Assembly (NCBI RefSeq): GCF_000471905.2
Contig: NW_006497023.1
Span: 621,304 to 685,303 of the forward strand
DNA: 64,000 nucleotides
Direction of reading: 5' to 3'
Source of the DNA: Amborella trichopoda
Taxonomy: Eukaryota > Streptophyta > Magnoliopsida > Amborellales > Amborellaceae
How positions within the stretch are numbered: the stretch's first letter is position 1; each line of letters opens with the position of its first letter. The notes beneath the pieces were generated by a model that saw only the letters and a list, made by a program, of their open reading frames with translations, did no database searches and was not told where the DNA came from. The translations under genes and the position numbers were made by a program. Shown one piece after another: positions 34,712 to 46,644 of the stretch.

Positions 34712-36235
34712 CTAGAGAGGAAGATGGGAGAATCATATGTGTGGGATTTGGAGAAATACATTAATGCAAACAGAGATTACAGGGATTGTTCCCATGACGT
34801 AAGGATCCCAGAGAAATACACCTGAGAAAGAGCTGATCCATGAAGAAAACCCGAAAAAAAAAAAACCGGAAAAAAAAAAATAGAAATGAAAGCAAACAAC
34901 TTCTGCATGTTTAGAGGGTAGTGCATCAAGTTACTGCAAGGCATAAGAAAAAGAAGGAACCTGAATTATGTTGTCAAAAGTCTCATCTAAACACTCACTT
35001 TGTCCTTAACAAGATGAGTTCTCAGATTCTCGTTATAGAAATGCATCATTAATGTTTACAACATCTACATACAATATAAAATAGACCATGGATGCAAGTC
35101 ACCCAATGAAATGTGGACAGGATAATCGAACATATTCACTACACTCGAACACAACAAGCACAAGCAAAATCATTGGGAGCCAATAAAGAACAAACTTGTT
35201 TCTCAGGTATGGAGAGAAGTCTCCTTAATAGGCTGCACCACATACCCTTGGCCACAACATTCTGCAATGACATGGGCTTTATATGTCTCCAGTAAACAAA
35301 ACATTAGCGTGGGTTTAACCTACACAATAAAACCCACAACAGTCCTCCCACAAGGTAGATGAATGAACTGCACGTCCCATTACGAAGGGCAAAGAAATTT
35401 TAATTGTGTTTGACCATATCTCTACATTATAGAATCATAAAGAGCCAGGGTAAATTTGACAGATCTAGATTAATATTTTGAAGAAGGAACTAACATAGGA
35501 TAAGGATTTTGTAACTCGGGCTTGACAGTGGAGTGTTCAACAATGCCCAAAGTCATCCAAACAATATTTGTTTTGAGTTTTGTAGTTTGCTTCCACTCGC
35601 CCCGGCACATAGTTAAGGGAACCTTGTGGGTAGGGTGACGATCCCGCTCCGGAACCTCGATCCAACGGTTCTTGCAAGGGATCTTGTAAGGAGCCCGGTT
35701 TTTTATTTTGGGATCTCACTCCCAAAATAAGAAGACCACGTTCCATCCATAAGTGAAACTAGTTCCCTTTTAAAATAGATCCCCGCTCCCATCAACCATA
35801 GACCAAGGTTTTGGTACATTAAAATCTCAGATTCCATGTTTGTGGGATCCACTTTCATTAATAGATAATACAAGGTTAGAGATTGCCATTGTCCTAAGTT
35901 CCCATTCTTTAGGAATCATAAATTTCATGATAGGAAAATTCAGTCCGTTTTTCGCATAGCATAAAGTTTCATTATTTTAGATTCTTAATTTGAACTAGGC
36001 ATAATCTAGAGTGACCCATTGTTTTATTAAGTCCTATTGTGTAAGCTATCCCTCTTAGTTATGAAAATATATATTTCATTTAAAATCTTATATTTATGAA
36101 GTCCTATTGTTTTAGATTCTTAAGTCACAATGATGAATCCTCTTAATTATGATGCTTCATTTCAATCTTTAAAAAGCTTCTTGTACATCTGAGAGAGAGA
36201 CAGTAATTCATCTTGTCCACTTGTCCCTTTGGAGA
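34712..36235. other. Unassigned sequence upstream of the P450 remnant
   Basis: No further P450 exon was recognised on the minus strand. The 35590-35760 stretch has repeated GATCCCGCTCC/GGGATCTCACTCCC phrases, which recur at 37140-37290 and may be ends of one decayed element spanning the hAT remnant. Confidence 0.35.
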
Positions 36236-36239
36236 GTTA

Positions 36240-36900
36240 GCCTTTGAGAAACAATAGAAGCACTAGAGACTATATTCGAAGAAGATGATCCTTGAGTGGT
36301 AGGATTCTGGGTTACTGGAGACTCCGAGGGAATATACATGCCAAATTTGTGTCATGGCCTTAAGATTAGTGGGAGGGATAGGCCTTGGTAATGGAGCACT
36401 CAGATGAGCCTCATCATCAGCATCAAGGCAATCGCCAAATGCTTCTAATGCCTCAACATTATCCTCAAGGTGGTCATTATCAAGATGAAAATCCCATCCT
36501 TTGTCCTTCTCTGCATAGTTTGATCGCAGTTTAATTAACAACCTGTCATTGTAGTGAACATAAACCAATGACTCGAAGCGTTAAGCATTTGACTTGTTCC
36601 ATTTAACACTGTGAATATAGGTAGTCCAGCACCTCTCAGCACATGACGAGCTGAAACTCTAGGACAACACCTTAATAGTTAGTGAATATAATTCAAGAAT
36701 CCCATCACCATATAGATCCCACCACGAAACAACTAACACTGTTCCTATGTCGGAAATGGATGCCAGGATTAAGAAAACTCCTTTATTACTTACAAAATCA
36801 CTAATGTGCTGTCGTCTTCTACCCCACTCATTCTCATCAGGGTACGACCTCTCAAGCAAGCAAGATAAGACGCTGATACTTCTTTATCGTCGTGTGACTT
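36240..36900 (-). pseudogene. hAT-family transposase C-terminal remnant
   Basis: On the minus strand VSWWDLYGDGILELYSLTIK (about 36725-36665) matches the start of the hAT dimerisation domain, which typically reads WWxLYGxxxPxLxxxAxxVLS. About 110 bases on, LVYVHYNDRLLIKLRS (near 36575-36530) matches the VFVHYNxRL block near the end of these transposases. An acidic tail with DDEAHLSAPLP follows at about 36410. The reading is interrupted between the two blocks, and the N-terminal BED finger and catalytic core were not found. A dead DNA transposon remnant. Confidence 0.65.
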
Positions 36901-37499
36901 TAGCCTCTTCTCCCACCAAGAGTTGGCATAGTTAACCACTCCTTAGAGTGATACTCAGGATTTAAAATATATGCCAAACATAGTTAAGAATCTCGATATT
37001 AGAACAAGAGGAACCCTGTTCTATGACATACTTAAACCTCGATTCTTTAACCAAGGGAACTCGTACTAGCTCTACTTAACCTCATTTTCCTGTATAGTGG
37101 CGTGTAGATTCTTGCTAGTCAAAACATCGAACCAATTGACATGGGATCTCGCTCCCATAAGCTTAAGGATCTCGTTCCTTATCTTGTTCATTGTACAGAC
37201 GCCGATCCTAACCCCAAAGAGCTTTGAATATGGGAAAATTCGGCGAATCTCGAATCGATCCGGCTCCCGTCTCCAACAACTATGCCACGACATCCATTGA
37301 AAAATTTTAAAAATAAAAATATGTTTATATTCGATTTTCTCTCTTACGAACTGTTGATTGATAAATTTTGGGTCTTTCCATGTAGTACTGGATTCACGGA
37401 GATGGCTATTACATTTTATTATCACAATATACGATGATAATAGACAATTTGGGACCAAGAACCATAGCAAGACTTTCTTATGCAAGTGATTTCAGAGGT

Positions 37500-38410
37500 G
37501 AATGCTTCCATTGTCATATATACTCAGCCTGCACACTTGATCTTGCCACTGTCCTTTGCTTCTTGCTGCACCAGGATGACAAATTCATGCCCATAAACCC
37601 ACAATAACTTATGACTGATCTTCTAGTACTCGGGTCCCAGCTCAGTCGGCATCTAAGAAGGCTAGAATCTTATGATTCATGTCCCTGGATTATTTTGGAG
37701 GTAAAGCAGTCCATCATTCATAGTGCTCTTTATGTATCTCGATATCCTCTTGGCAGCATCTAAATGATCTCTTCTTGGACTACGCATATTAGCTTACCTG
37801 ATTTAACACATAAGCGATATCACGTTATGTGAAAGTGAGATAGGAAAGCACCAACTATACATACTCTCCTTGGTTTGAAATAGAACCCCAAAACTTTCAC
37901 TCCCTAAGTACCATCGCATTTTTCTTTGTTTAAACTTGTATGCCCATGAAGAATTCTAGATTTCCCAGATCCTTCATTTGAAATGCATCAAAGATCCTTT
38001 TTGATGTGATTCATCTTCTTCAATGACCTAACTATGAGCACAATGTCATCTCCATAGAGTAGTAGAGTGGATACATCTTCTCCATCATGCTGAATAAATA
38101 AATATTGGCCCTCTAGAGTTCCCAAACAATATTCTCTATTTACTTTACAGAAGCTATCAAACCAAGCTTGTGATGCTTGCTTCAACCATATATTGTCCAA
38201 TTTAATTTGAACACCTTGAGTTTTGGATCTCCATCATTATATCCCACTGGTTGTTCTATATATACTTCATACAAATCCCCATGTAGAAATGTATTATTAA
38301 CATCCATCTCAAAAATTCTCCTAGTCATGGGCTAGTGCAAGGGATAACTCTAGTACAACTCACATGGAGACAACAAATGATCAAGTCCCTCACACCAATT
38401 ACATCGACAT
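37500..38410 (-). pseudogene. Ty1/copia reverse transcriptase and RNase H (fossil)
   Basis: RT motifs on the minus strand are FLHGDLYEVYIEQPVGY near 38290-38240, KQASQAWFDSFCKVN near 38185-38135 and the catalytic LLLYGDDIVLIV near 38065-38030. RNase H follows with RRSVISYCGFMGMNLSSWCS near 37630-37565. These are diagnostic of Ty1/copia, where RT follows integrase. Broken fossil. Confidence 0.82.
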
Positions 38411-38424
38411 CTCCATGCCTCAAA

Positions 38425-38985
38425 CATTTCAAGTAAAATATTGATGGGTCTTCCCTTTAGAACCCAGCGAATGCAGGTTGTGGGGGAGTCATCAGAAGCG
38501 AAGATGGTTCTTTCTTTGTTGCTTTTGCCATTCCCCTTGGTATCGCATCAAATAATTATGCAGAATTCTATGTCTTGCAAGCAGGAGTTGATTTGGCTAT
38601 CTAGATGGAATGTTTCCCCTTGCAGATTAAAAGTGAATACTCACTTCTTGTTCAGGTCATTTATGGTCACTGCAAATCTCCATGGATGCTCCATACAATA
38701 GCTGCTAATTGCCAATATAGAGTTGCAAATTGTTCATGGTCGATTTGTCATGTCTACCGCGAGCCTAACATGGTAGTTGATGTACTTACTAAAAAGGCTA
38801 CAGTCTCTTCAGCAGCAATCATTTGGGGATCTAGGCCTCTAAACTTTATTTCTCTTCTTTTACTTCATGATGTTGCACAACTGCCCTATTATAGGGTTGT
38901 AAAATAGTGAGTTGTTTCTTTCTATTAATGAAACACGGGTATGGGGCCTTCTCCCCCACTGATTTACCTTAAAAAAAAAAAAAAC
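38425..38985 (+). pseudogene. LINE 3' end: RNase H domain, 3' UTR and poly(A)
   Basis: The plus-strand reading carries DGSSL, NPANAGCGGVIRSEDGSFFV, NYAEFYVLQAGVDLAI and CHVYREPNMVVDVLTKKA, the blocks of a plant LINE RNase H. A stop near 38908, an untranslated tail and a run of A at about 38972-38985 follow. It is 5'-truncated and has in-frame stops, so it is a dead insertion. It sits within the minus-strand copia element, so it is the younger of the two. Confidence 0.8.
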
Positions 38986-39700
38986 TGTTAGTAGTGAGTT
39001 AGCAATTTTTGAAACCGTTAGAATTTTTTGAATGGGAATAGCATTAGTAGGAATGGAACCGAGACCGGTAGTTGAGTCATAGGTGGTGCTACCACCATGA
39101 CCTCAAACCCATCTAATAGTGCCCATTTTTACCACTAGACTAAAAGTTTCATCATAGCCCAACCTATACTCTTGATTATATCCCTTCGCAACTAGCCTTG
39201 CTTTGTTGCCCTATACTTTATTCTATACACCTAATTTGAGCCCACAACATTTTTCCCCTTTGGCCTTGGAGCTAAATAGCACCCGTGTTCTAATTCTATT
39301 TATTCTTTTCTGCCATTCATACAAATGTAGCTCGTGCTCTTTTAGAATTTCTGTCGAGAAACGTTAATGTTCAATAGAAAGAGAATCATAACTTGCCCAC
39401 TTTTCTATTGGATGCCGAGTGCAAGCTACTTTTGAGTTGATTTCGGTCCCCAACATCTAAAGATTGTAAATTACTGCATTCTTAATTTACTGCTCTTGAA
39501 GGGTCATATTACGTCATCTTCCATGAGTCTATACTTCTTGGTGCACATTTTCTATGCTTGGATTATCCTTCATGGGCTGCTCCATGTGTTTTCTTCTTTG
39601 ACAAGACTATTAACTCTTTATCATGCTTTTCATGTGCGACACTTTATGTTCTTCAAATGAATGACTTTTAGTAGATGCTAGTCATCGTGTACCATGCTTA
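38986..39700 (-). other. Decayed copia interior
   Basis: Between the LINE fragment and the integrase tail no motif is clear. By position it should be the copia integrase-RT linker. No independent gene was seen. Confidence 0.4.
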
Positions 39701-39707
39701 AATCTAT

Positions 39708-39947
39708 CTAGGTGTTTTTGGGCAACATCCTGAATGCTTCAAATTTTGGAAGCTTTGGAGGAGAATACATTCGGTTTTCCTGAAAAGTTCCACGGCGAGA
39801 AACTAACATTCTCTCAGTTCTTAGACAATAACAGTGATACTCTTTGCGCATGTTGTTGTAGCCCATGAAAACACATATCTGCCCTTTTGGCATCAACTTA
39901 TCCCTTTGACTTTCATTGACACAGACACGAGTATAATCCAAAAACAC
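39708..39947 (-). pseudogene. Ty1/copia: segment following the integrase core (fossil)
   Basis: QRDKLMPKGQICVFMGYNNM followed by KEYHCYCLRTERMLVSR matches the conserved RxKLxxxxxxCxFxGY stretch at the C-terminal side of copia integrases. Same strand and right order relative to the RT at 37500-38410. Confidence 0.75.
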
Positions 39948-40389
39948 TAATATTTTGTAATCTAGATGTCTTTTATGGATAAAGTCAGGGGATATTCAAT
40001 CGATATTAATGAAAAGAAGACGCGAGATATGTACGAGGGAGCACTAACTAGTACGATGATAACTAGTAGAAAGACAAGTGAGATTTAAGTAATAGTAGGC
40101 CCACATCAAGGGTCAGCATTGAGCCCATATCTCTTTGTTTGATTATAGATGAGTAAACTAGGCATCGAAACAATGAGGTACAGTGGTGCATATTGTTTGT
40201 TGATTTATGATAGTGGAGGTGGCGTCAACACAAAGTCAGAACTTTGGAGTTTCTAGGTGCTCATACTCAATAGCATGGGAGTCATCCATGGCCATAAGTA
40301 GCATATGTTTTGTTAGTACTTTTGTGCTCCCACTAAGCATGAGCTTCTCTTACAGCTTCCTTCTCATAAGCATTACCTTTTGGGACAAG

Positions 40390-40545
40390 TGGGTTCTTCA
40401 GTAAGAAATTGGCTAAGTCCTTCCTCAAAGAGGACATAGCCTATTTTCATCTTCGAACTAAGATAGTTTTTCCCATCAAATTTTTCGGTCTTAATAAATT
40501 CAGCTATGAAACCTTTTAAAGTCATGTTTCGTAGACCAAATAAAA
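40390..40545 (-). pseudogene. Ty1/copia gag start (fossil)
   Basis: The minus-strand reading KTEKFDGKNYLSSKMKIGYV resembles the KFDGxNYxxWKxKM opening of copia gag proteins. It begins about 60 bases inside the primer site. The matching stretch is short. Confidence 0.6.
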
Positions 40546-40579
40546 AACATTCCTAAACTATGGCAGTAAAAAAATAGAA

Positions 40580-40592
40580 GCTCTAATACCAA
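40580..40592 (-). promoter_or_regulatory. Copia primer-binding site (tRNA-Met type)
   Basis: On the minus strand TTGGTATTAGAGC lies right after an LTR ending ACCTATCA. It is close to TGGTATCAGAGC, the initiator tRNA-Met complement used by many plant copia elements. Confidence 0.7.
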
Positions 40593-41650
40593 TGATAGGT
40601 GTGGCTATATGGCACTCAAGGTATTAAATTAAAAAACATTTCTTTTACTTTTATTCCAAATACCTAAATGATAGTTACATGTGCCATAATATATTGCTGA
40701 ATATTAAAATAATACCCTAGATACAACCTAGGATCTTTATTTTCACTGCCACGAGAAATAAAAATTATCCAAGAACTTTAAACTAACTTTCTTTACAATT
40801 CTTAGAACAAAATAAGTTCCTGAAAGCTTACAGAAAAATAAAAAATAATATTGAAAATAAATATAACTAATGGACAGTACATCGCATACTCGATTCCCTG
40901 ATCAATGACACACTTTTACTCCGTGTTGTTGAAAATTCTTAGATAGAGAAGTTTTATAGGCAATACTTCTTTCTCTAGGGTTTTAGTGAGCTCAAGAATA
41001 AACTAGGGTTTATAGAAACCCTAAGGGAATAAAATAAGCTGATCTTGGAAGTTGATCTCTCTATGCTAGATGACTCTCTAAGCTAGAGAGAGGGTGGCGT
41101 GATGGCCAAAAATAAGAGAGAGAGAGATGCGAGAGAGATGGAGAAAAAAGTGGCGTGATGGCCAAAGATCTAGGGCGTGAGGGGGAAAGAGACTTTTTAG
41201 GGCGTGCGAGAGAGAGGATATCTAATCTTGAGTTTGAAAGCATTCAAACTTGATCCATTTATAGAGGGAAATCTATCTTCTAATTTGAACATGATTCTTT
41301 CTCCTACTCAGTATTGCCTTATCTAATTTCCAGCAAAAACCTTTTAGGATAATTAGAAAATCTGTGGGGGGAGAGATTAATCAGAGCCATTCATCCCAAA
41401 AATCAGCCACCATGATTTTTAGTTCAATGATTAGGAACTTTATCCCCTTACATTTTGACCCAATCCAAGTCCTATTTAAAATATAAATCCAATCAAATTT
41501 AAACCAAACTTAAATACCATCTAGATAAAAATTATCTAGATCTCCAGATCTCCTAGGAAACCAAATCTTATTATATTTCCCATCTTAATTTACATTTTAA
41601 AAACAAAATGTGACATGTTTAAACAAATATAACATACCTTAGATGAAACT
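40593..41650 (-). repeat. 5' LTR of the copia element (outer edge uncertain)
   Basis: The inner edge is fixed by the primer site. A TATA-like CCCTCTATAAATGGATC lies at about 41257-41272 on the minus strand, with GA-rich sequence next to it (41085-41215). No second LTR copy was found for comparison. Confidence 0.5.
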
Positions 41651-41732
41651 AAGTCACAAAAGGAAATGTTCAAGAGATTATTGTACTCTTAGATTATAAA
41701 TTTTGATCATTATCTAGAAAAGTAACATAAGC

Positions 41733-41810
41733 ATGATTGAAAGATTGAACAAGAACTTTGAATATCACTATATTGAAAGATTGAACAAGAACTTGGAATG
41801 TCACTATACT
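41733..41810. repeat. Short tandem duplication, unit about 36 bp
   Basis: GAAAGATTGAACAAGAACTT occurs twice, 36 bp apart, and is followed each time by GAATRTCACTAT. Confidence 0.8.
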
Positions 41811-43171
41811 AGAGATCTTTCATTCTTGCAAATAATAATGATTGACCACTACAGACATAACGTATTGGTCAACCCTCAATTCATGGATTCTATTTACGTA
41901 ATGATGTTTTGTAAAATATAAGATCAATATTTTAGCTTAAGCCTTAATTCCTTTTTCAAAATTCATTTGGTTTGAAAAGTAACTCTAGTAACTATAACTT
42001 ATTAGCAGTCTTGCATTCCATGTAAACAACATGTGCATAGGAAATAAATGTGTGACATGTAAATTCTCGATCCTAAGAGCAGAAATTAAAAAAGAAAAAG
42101 GAAAAAGAAACACAACCTCATTATAGAACAATGCAAATGGGGAATAATATACTCACGGAAATAAAGATATTAGTTCCAGCTGGGATCGCATATCCATCTT
42201 TATCTCCTTTAAATCCTCCTACAAAAAGTCAAATTGCGTGTTTGTTGTCATCATATACCACACAACATAAAATGTGAAAGTGATGACTGAACCTTTTGAC
42301 TATCCCAAGCAATCTCTCAGTTTCTCTTTTTGAAACAAAACATTTTCACATGGTTTCAACCTCACGTCGAATCCAATACAACAACAAACAAATACGAAGT
42401 CACGAACAATGTAAATTCTCAAGATGTTATTTTGACTCCATATATTTTGAAAATTTTTGGGGTAACATTCCAATCTAGTATCGACTACAATTCTTGTCAG
42501 CATGCAGTTGTTCAATTTCCTTGGATTTCATTTTATCCCTGGCAAAAGGTAAACTACCCCATTGTGCCTTCTTTTCTAGTGAAAACTTGAGTTCAAATTT
42601 GAAGCAATGTTAATGGCAGCATGATTTTCAAAGATGTATATAGGAAGATGAATATGATGCTCAATTGTGGTAAATGAGATCCAAAATCAACTTGTCTCAC
42701 CTGTTGCCTCATGTTCAAGTTTTCGACTCATTTGGTTCTTGCTTTTCCAAGTCAACAAATTTCCTCCGAATGAAAATACAAAATCCAGTAGTACTATCTC
42801 CTAAAGGTTCAATCAGCATTTGAGAAAGCAGATATCTCAATCCCTCTTGCATTCGTGTGGTTCAACATAACCCTCAACAAATTCTACTCACTTTGATATA
42901 TGTACTTAGATTGTTGCCACTTTGCTTTAGTACCTTGGGGTGTTGCGACAATTTGCATCCATTCCACTGGACATTCTTTCTAGTAGAACTTATTTTGCTT
43001 ATCTATGTGTAGGTATGTGATGGCTACAAATTCTTTTATTAACCTAAATAAATTTCTGCAAATCCGGAATGTAAGAACAAAGTATTAGGGGTGATTCACT
43101 TCCAGAATTTTCACATGTGAAGAGAATTGTTGGAAGAACTAGATACTAATAATACAAGCATCATGAACTCC
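41811..43171. other. Unassigned sequence
   Basis: No domain, RNA gene or clear repeat was recognised. Small open frames at 42296-42590 on both strands have no motif. This is the left flank of the LTR element that starts at 43177. Confidence 0.4.
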
Positions 43172-43176
43172 ATACT

Positions 43177-43546
43177 TGATGTAGGACAAAATTATTCTAA
43201 TTAATATATAAATTTTAATTTAGTTTTAAGGTCCGTTTCAAAGGATTTTAATTTTTTTATGGATTCTAGGGTTATTATTCACTGGTTACGATTCATAGGT
43301 CCTACTTGTAAGTACTGTTCATAGATATTTTTTAAGTGTTACTATTCACAGGGCTATTTCTTAAATTTTACTATTGTTTAGGGCTGTTTTAGAGTCTTAA
43401 TTATGTACTTGCGTCTCAAGTCATTTTTAGGGTTTCATAGGCTTATAAAATGTTGGATGCAATTTTCTCCATAATTGCTGATTTTTACTTATTTTTTGGT
43501 TCAGGAAACAGTTGGATCCAATTTCACACCTTTCCTTCTTACATCA
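43177..43546 (+). repeat. 5' LTR of the non-autonomous element
   Basis: Begins TGATGTAGGACAAAATTATT and ends CTTCTTACATCA. The matching 3' LTR end CTTCCTGCATCA is at 48854-48865. Confidence 0.8.
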
Positions 43547-44302
43547 AGTAGTATTAGAACTCGGTTCACAGACAAATAGAGATTTCGAAGGTTGGTCATT
43601 GAGGACTTAGCCATACCTCATCCGATTGCACAAGGAACCTTATGGGGATATATCCAAATGAAGATGGTTTTTATGGAGAACAACGTGAATCCGAATCTAA
43701 GTCTAGGTGGGAATGGACTGATGATGTATCAAACAACATAGATAGGTTCGTTGCGCAATGGCCTCGACAGTACTATAATTTTCAAGAAGAAAAAAAAGGA
43801 TCCAATCTTCAATTGGATTCAATATGATTTGAATCAATAGAAGGTCTTATCTTCGATAGTGCTCCGATCTTTGATAGTGATCCTATTTTTGATAAAGAAC
43901 CAAGTAATATCTTGATGGTCATCCTATTTTTCATGAGCCATTGGACGAAGTTGAATAATTTGGAGAACTTATCTATGATAAGGATCAAGATGAAGATGTT
44001 TTGGAAGATGATCTTGCTTGAGAAGATTATGGAGAGAAGGTAACAGAGGAACTGATAAAAACATGGCCTTTGAAGATCTCAAGGATATTGAAGAGGTGGA
44101 GCATTCTAGAGATTTAAACCATTGGAATCAGAGTAGCACAGCGGAAATGTGGTTGAGTCATAAACTGCAAATTGTGACCTTGATTTTAGAGCGCAATGAA
44201 ATAAATGTCAAGAGAGTCCCTTGAGGATAGGAAATTGCATTAGATATTTCCTCCACAATTTTCAATGGGAGTTCAACAATAGTCAAATTTGATAAATATT
44301 CA

Positions 44303-44363
<61 letters not shown>

Positions 44364-44504
44364 TATNNNNNNNNNNNNNNNNNNNNCACAAATAATATTT
44401 GAGCCAACAAAGAAGACAGTTGAAGAAGGCGATTTCGAAATATATCTTAGCGCATTTCAAAACTCGAGGGCAAGTTTTTTTCAACCAGGGAAGAATAATA
44501 AAGG
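43547..44504 (+). pseudogene. Internal region of the non-autonomous element (gag-linker-like)
   Basis: Readings contain acidic runs such as PIFDSDPIFDKEPS near 43868-43905, which resemble linker sequence found near gag-pol junctions of plant Ty3/gypsy elements. No protease, RT or integrase was seen. A TA microsatellite and a 20-base assembly gap interrupt it. Fossil. Confidence 0.5.
44308..44386. repeat. TA microsatellite with a 20-base assembly gap
   Basis: (TA)n runs from about 44308 to 44366, and Ns occupy 44367-44386. The gap length is probably a placeholder, so the true repeat length is unknown. Confidence 0.95.
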
Positions 44505-44949
44505 ATGAAACTATTATAATTCTTAATTTTTGTTTAATATGAAAACATGTATATTTTAATTTTAGTTTTAAGGTCTTTCTAGGGTTTTCAAAATTTTTAG
44601 GGATTCCAAGGATTTTTTGTATGTTTTATTTACTATTCAGTGGTTACTATTCATAGGTATTGTTCATGGGTTACTATTCATAGGGATATTTATGAAATTT
44701 TAGTATTCGGTTTTGTTTTTTTGTTTGATGAAAGTTAACTTTTGTATTGCTGTACGGTGTTCTAATACATAAAGGAAAGAGAACCGAGAGAACCCACAGG
44801 TCGGGTCTCTCGGTCAAAAAATAAGTCAAGAGACCCTGTACAAAAAATGGCCTTTAAACCTGCCTGATTACAAAAGAAGTACTTGTGTGTTACAAAAAAT
44901 GGGGCTTATAGAGTGGCCCAATTACAAAATCTGTAGATGTGTGTAGCTA

Positions 44950-45372
44950 AGTGCCCAAACGCCTTCTGTGGTCCAGAGCAAAAAAGAAGATGGGCTGGGT
45001 GAGGTCTTCAGCATGGGCTCTAGCTCCATCTTTTACAAGAAGATCGGCGAACTCGTTGGACGTCTGCCAAGTATGCTTTCATAAGACGTTCATATCCCTG
45101 CATATGTTAGCCATCTCATCAAAACTCGAGGAGAGGTACCAAGGGTATGGTGAGGTGCCTACTGCCTAGGAGATGATATTTTGGGTATCTCCTTCCACCA
45201 ATAGTTGTGAGCCCCAAGAAAGGTTAAAATTTTTAAGACCCATGAGAAGAGCCATGGCTTTAGCGTACTGGGAGTCTTCATGGCCCAAGTGATCAGAATA
45301 AGTGAAGAGGATATTGCGATGATGGTCACGGAAAACACCTCCGGCTCCAGCAGGGCTAAGGTTCCCTAGCAA
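44950..45372 (-). pseudogene. LINE RNase H domain
   Basis: GAGGVFRDHHRNILFTYSDH, AKAMALLMGLKNFNLSWGSQ and LLVEGDTQNIIS carry the first three acidic blocks. NVLWKHTWQTSNEFADLLVK near 45100-45040, in another frame, carries the last block. C-terminal domain of the same LINE. Confidence 0.75.
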
Positions 45373-46644
45373 ACAACCATCGAAATTGAGCTTAATGGCA
45401 CCTTCTAGAGGAGGCAGCTAGTTGTTGGGTCTTTGAAGCTTCTATGGCTGGAGATATAGGATGTTCCATTGGCTGAGAAAGGTGTTGGTAGAAATCCTCG
45501 AGAAGGCCTTGTGGTTAGAGGCCCAGAAAGTTACTTGGGTAGTAACCTTATGGAAGAGCTCCGAAGCTAAGTTTCTGTGACCTTGGAAGATCCTTGCGTT
45601 CCTTTCTAACCAAATGACCCAAATAGTTGTTGCGACGGTAGCCTTCCACATACTCTGCCAGCCTTCAGCCAATGACAGGCATAGGAGGATGCGATTAGAG
45701 CCTTGACCGAGAGTTGAGTGACCCATTGAAGGCGGAACAACTGTAGAACTTGACTCCATAGGTCAAAAGCTAGGCTCCAGTGAATGAAAAGGCGTGGATT
45801 CGATTCCTCCTCACTCATGCCCATTGCGCATCTATTGGGGATCGGAATTCCTCTCTTTTGAAGCTGGTCAACTGTGAGAGCCCATTGAGAAGTGGCAATC
45901 CAGTTGAAAGTCTATACTTTTGGAAGAGCTATGGTGGACCAGACCTTGGAAAGGGACAGAAATAGGGCTAAATGGGAAAGTGGGGGGTGAATGAGTCTTT
46001 TGTAGAATGAGGCCACTAAGAATGTACCGAATGGAGTAAAGGTCTAGACTAGAGAGTCCCTCCCAAGTGGGCCTAGGAAGTAAGGGTGCAAAGCTTCCAA
46101 GAGTGAAAGGAAGAGTCTAGTTTCCCCTTCACTGAGGTTTCTTCTGAAAGTGGGGTTCCAGCCTCTTCAACCCCCTAAAAGGACCATTTCTTCTGCTATG
46201 GTTGAGTCTTGATTAGAGGTAAGATGATAAAGGGATGGGAAGAGGTCCCTTAGAGGGGTATGTCCAACCCAGGGGTCGGACCAAAAACGCACTCTTGTAC
46301 CTTCTCTAGGATGAAATATGATGGTTTGTTTGAACAGTGAGAGAGAAGAGGCAAAGGACTTCCATGCTCCTGAGGCCCTACTTGGGGAAATCCTGTCAGG
46401 CACCCACATATGTTCCAGGTTCTTGTATTTGCTGCGAATAACCTAAGCCCATAGAGAATTAGTCTGGGTGGCTAAGTGCCACCACCATTTCCCTAGTAGA
46501 GCGAGGTTATGTTTTCTTAGGTTCCTGATTCTAAGCCCTCCTTGAGACTTAGGTAGTCGGACTTTCTCCCAAGAGATAAGGTGATGTCTGGTTTTTTCTG
46601 CCTGTCTAGACCAGAGGAAATTTCTCATAAACTGGATTAGACGA

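Larger units (their letters stand above)
37500..41650 (-). mobile_element. Ty1/copia LTR retrotransposon (fossil), minus strand
   Basis: From right to left it shows an LTR ending at 40593, a tRNA-Met-type primer site, a gag start, the region just after integrase, reverse transcriptase and RNase H. The 3' LTR was not recognised, and the outer edge of the 5' LTR (near 41650) is a guess. A LINE 3' end on the plus strand has inserted at 38425-38985. Very old, with many breaks (well over ten). Confidence 0.75.

Noticed and set aside
45780-45800. GGATTCGATTCCTCC, similar to a tRNA B box
   Set aside because: No matching A box or cloverleaf around it; it lies inside the LINE.
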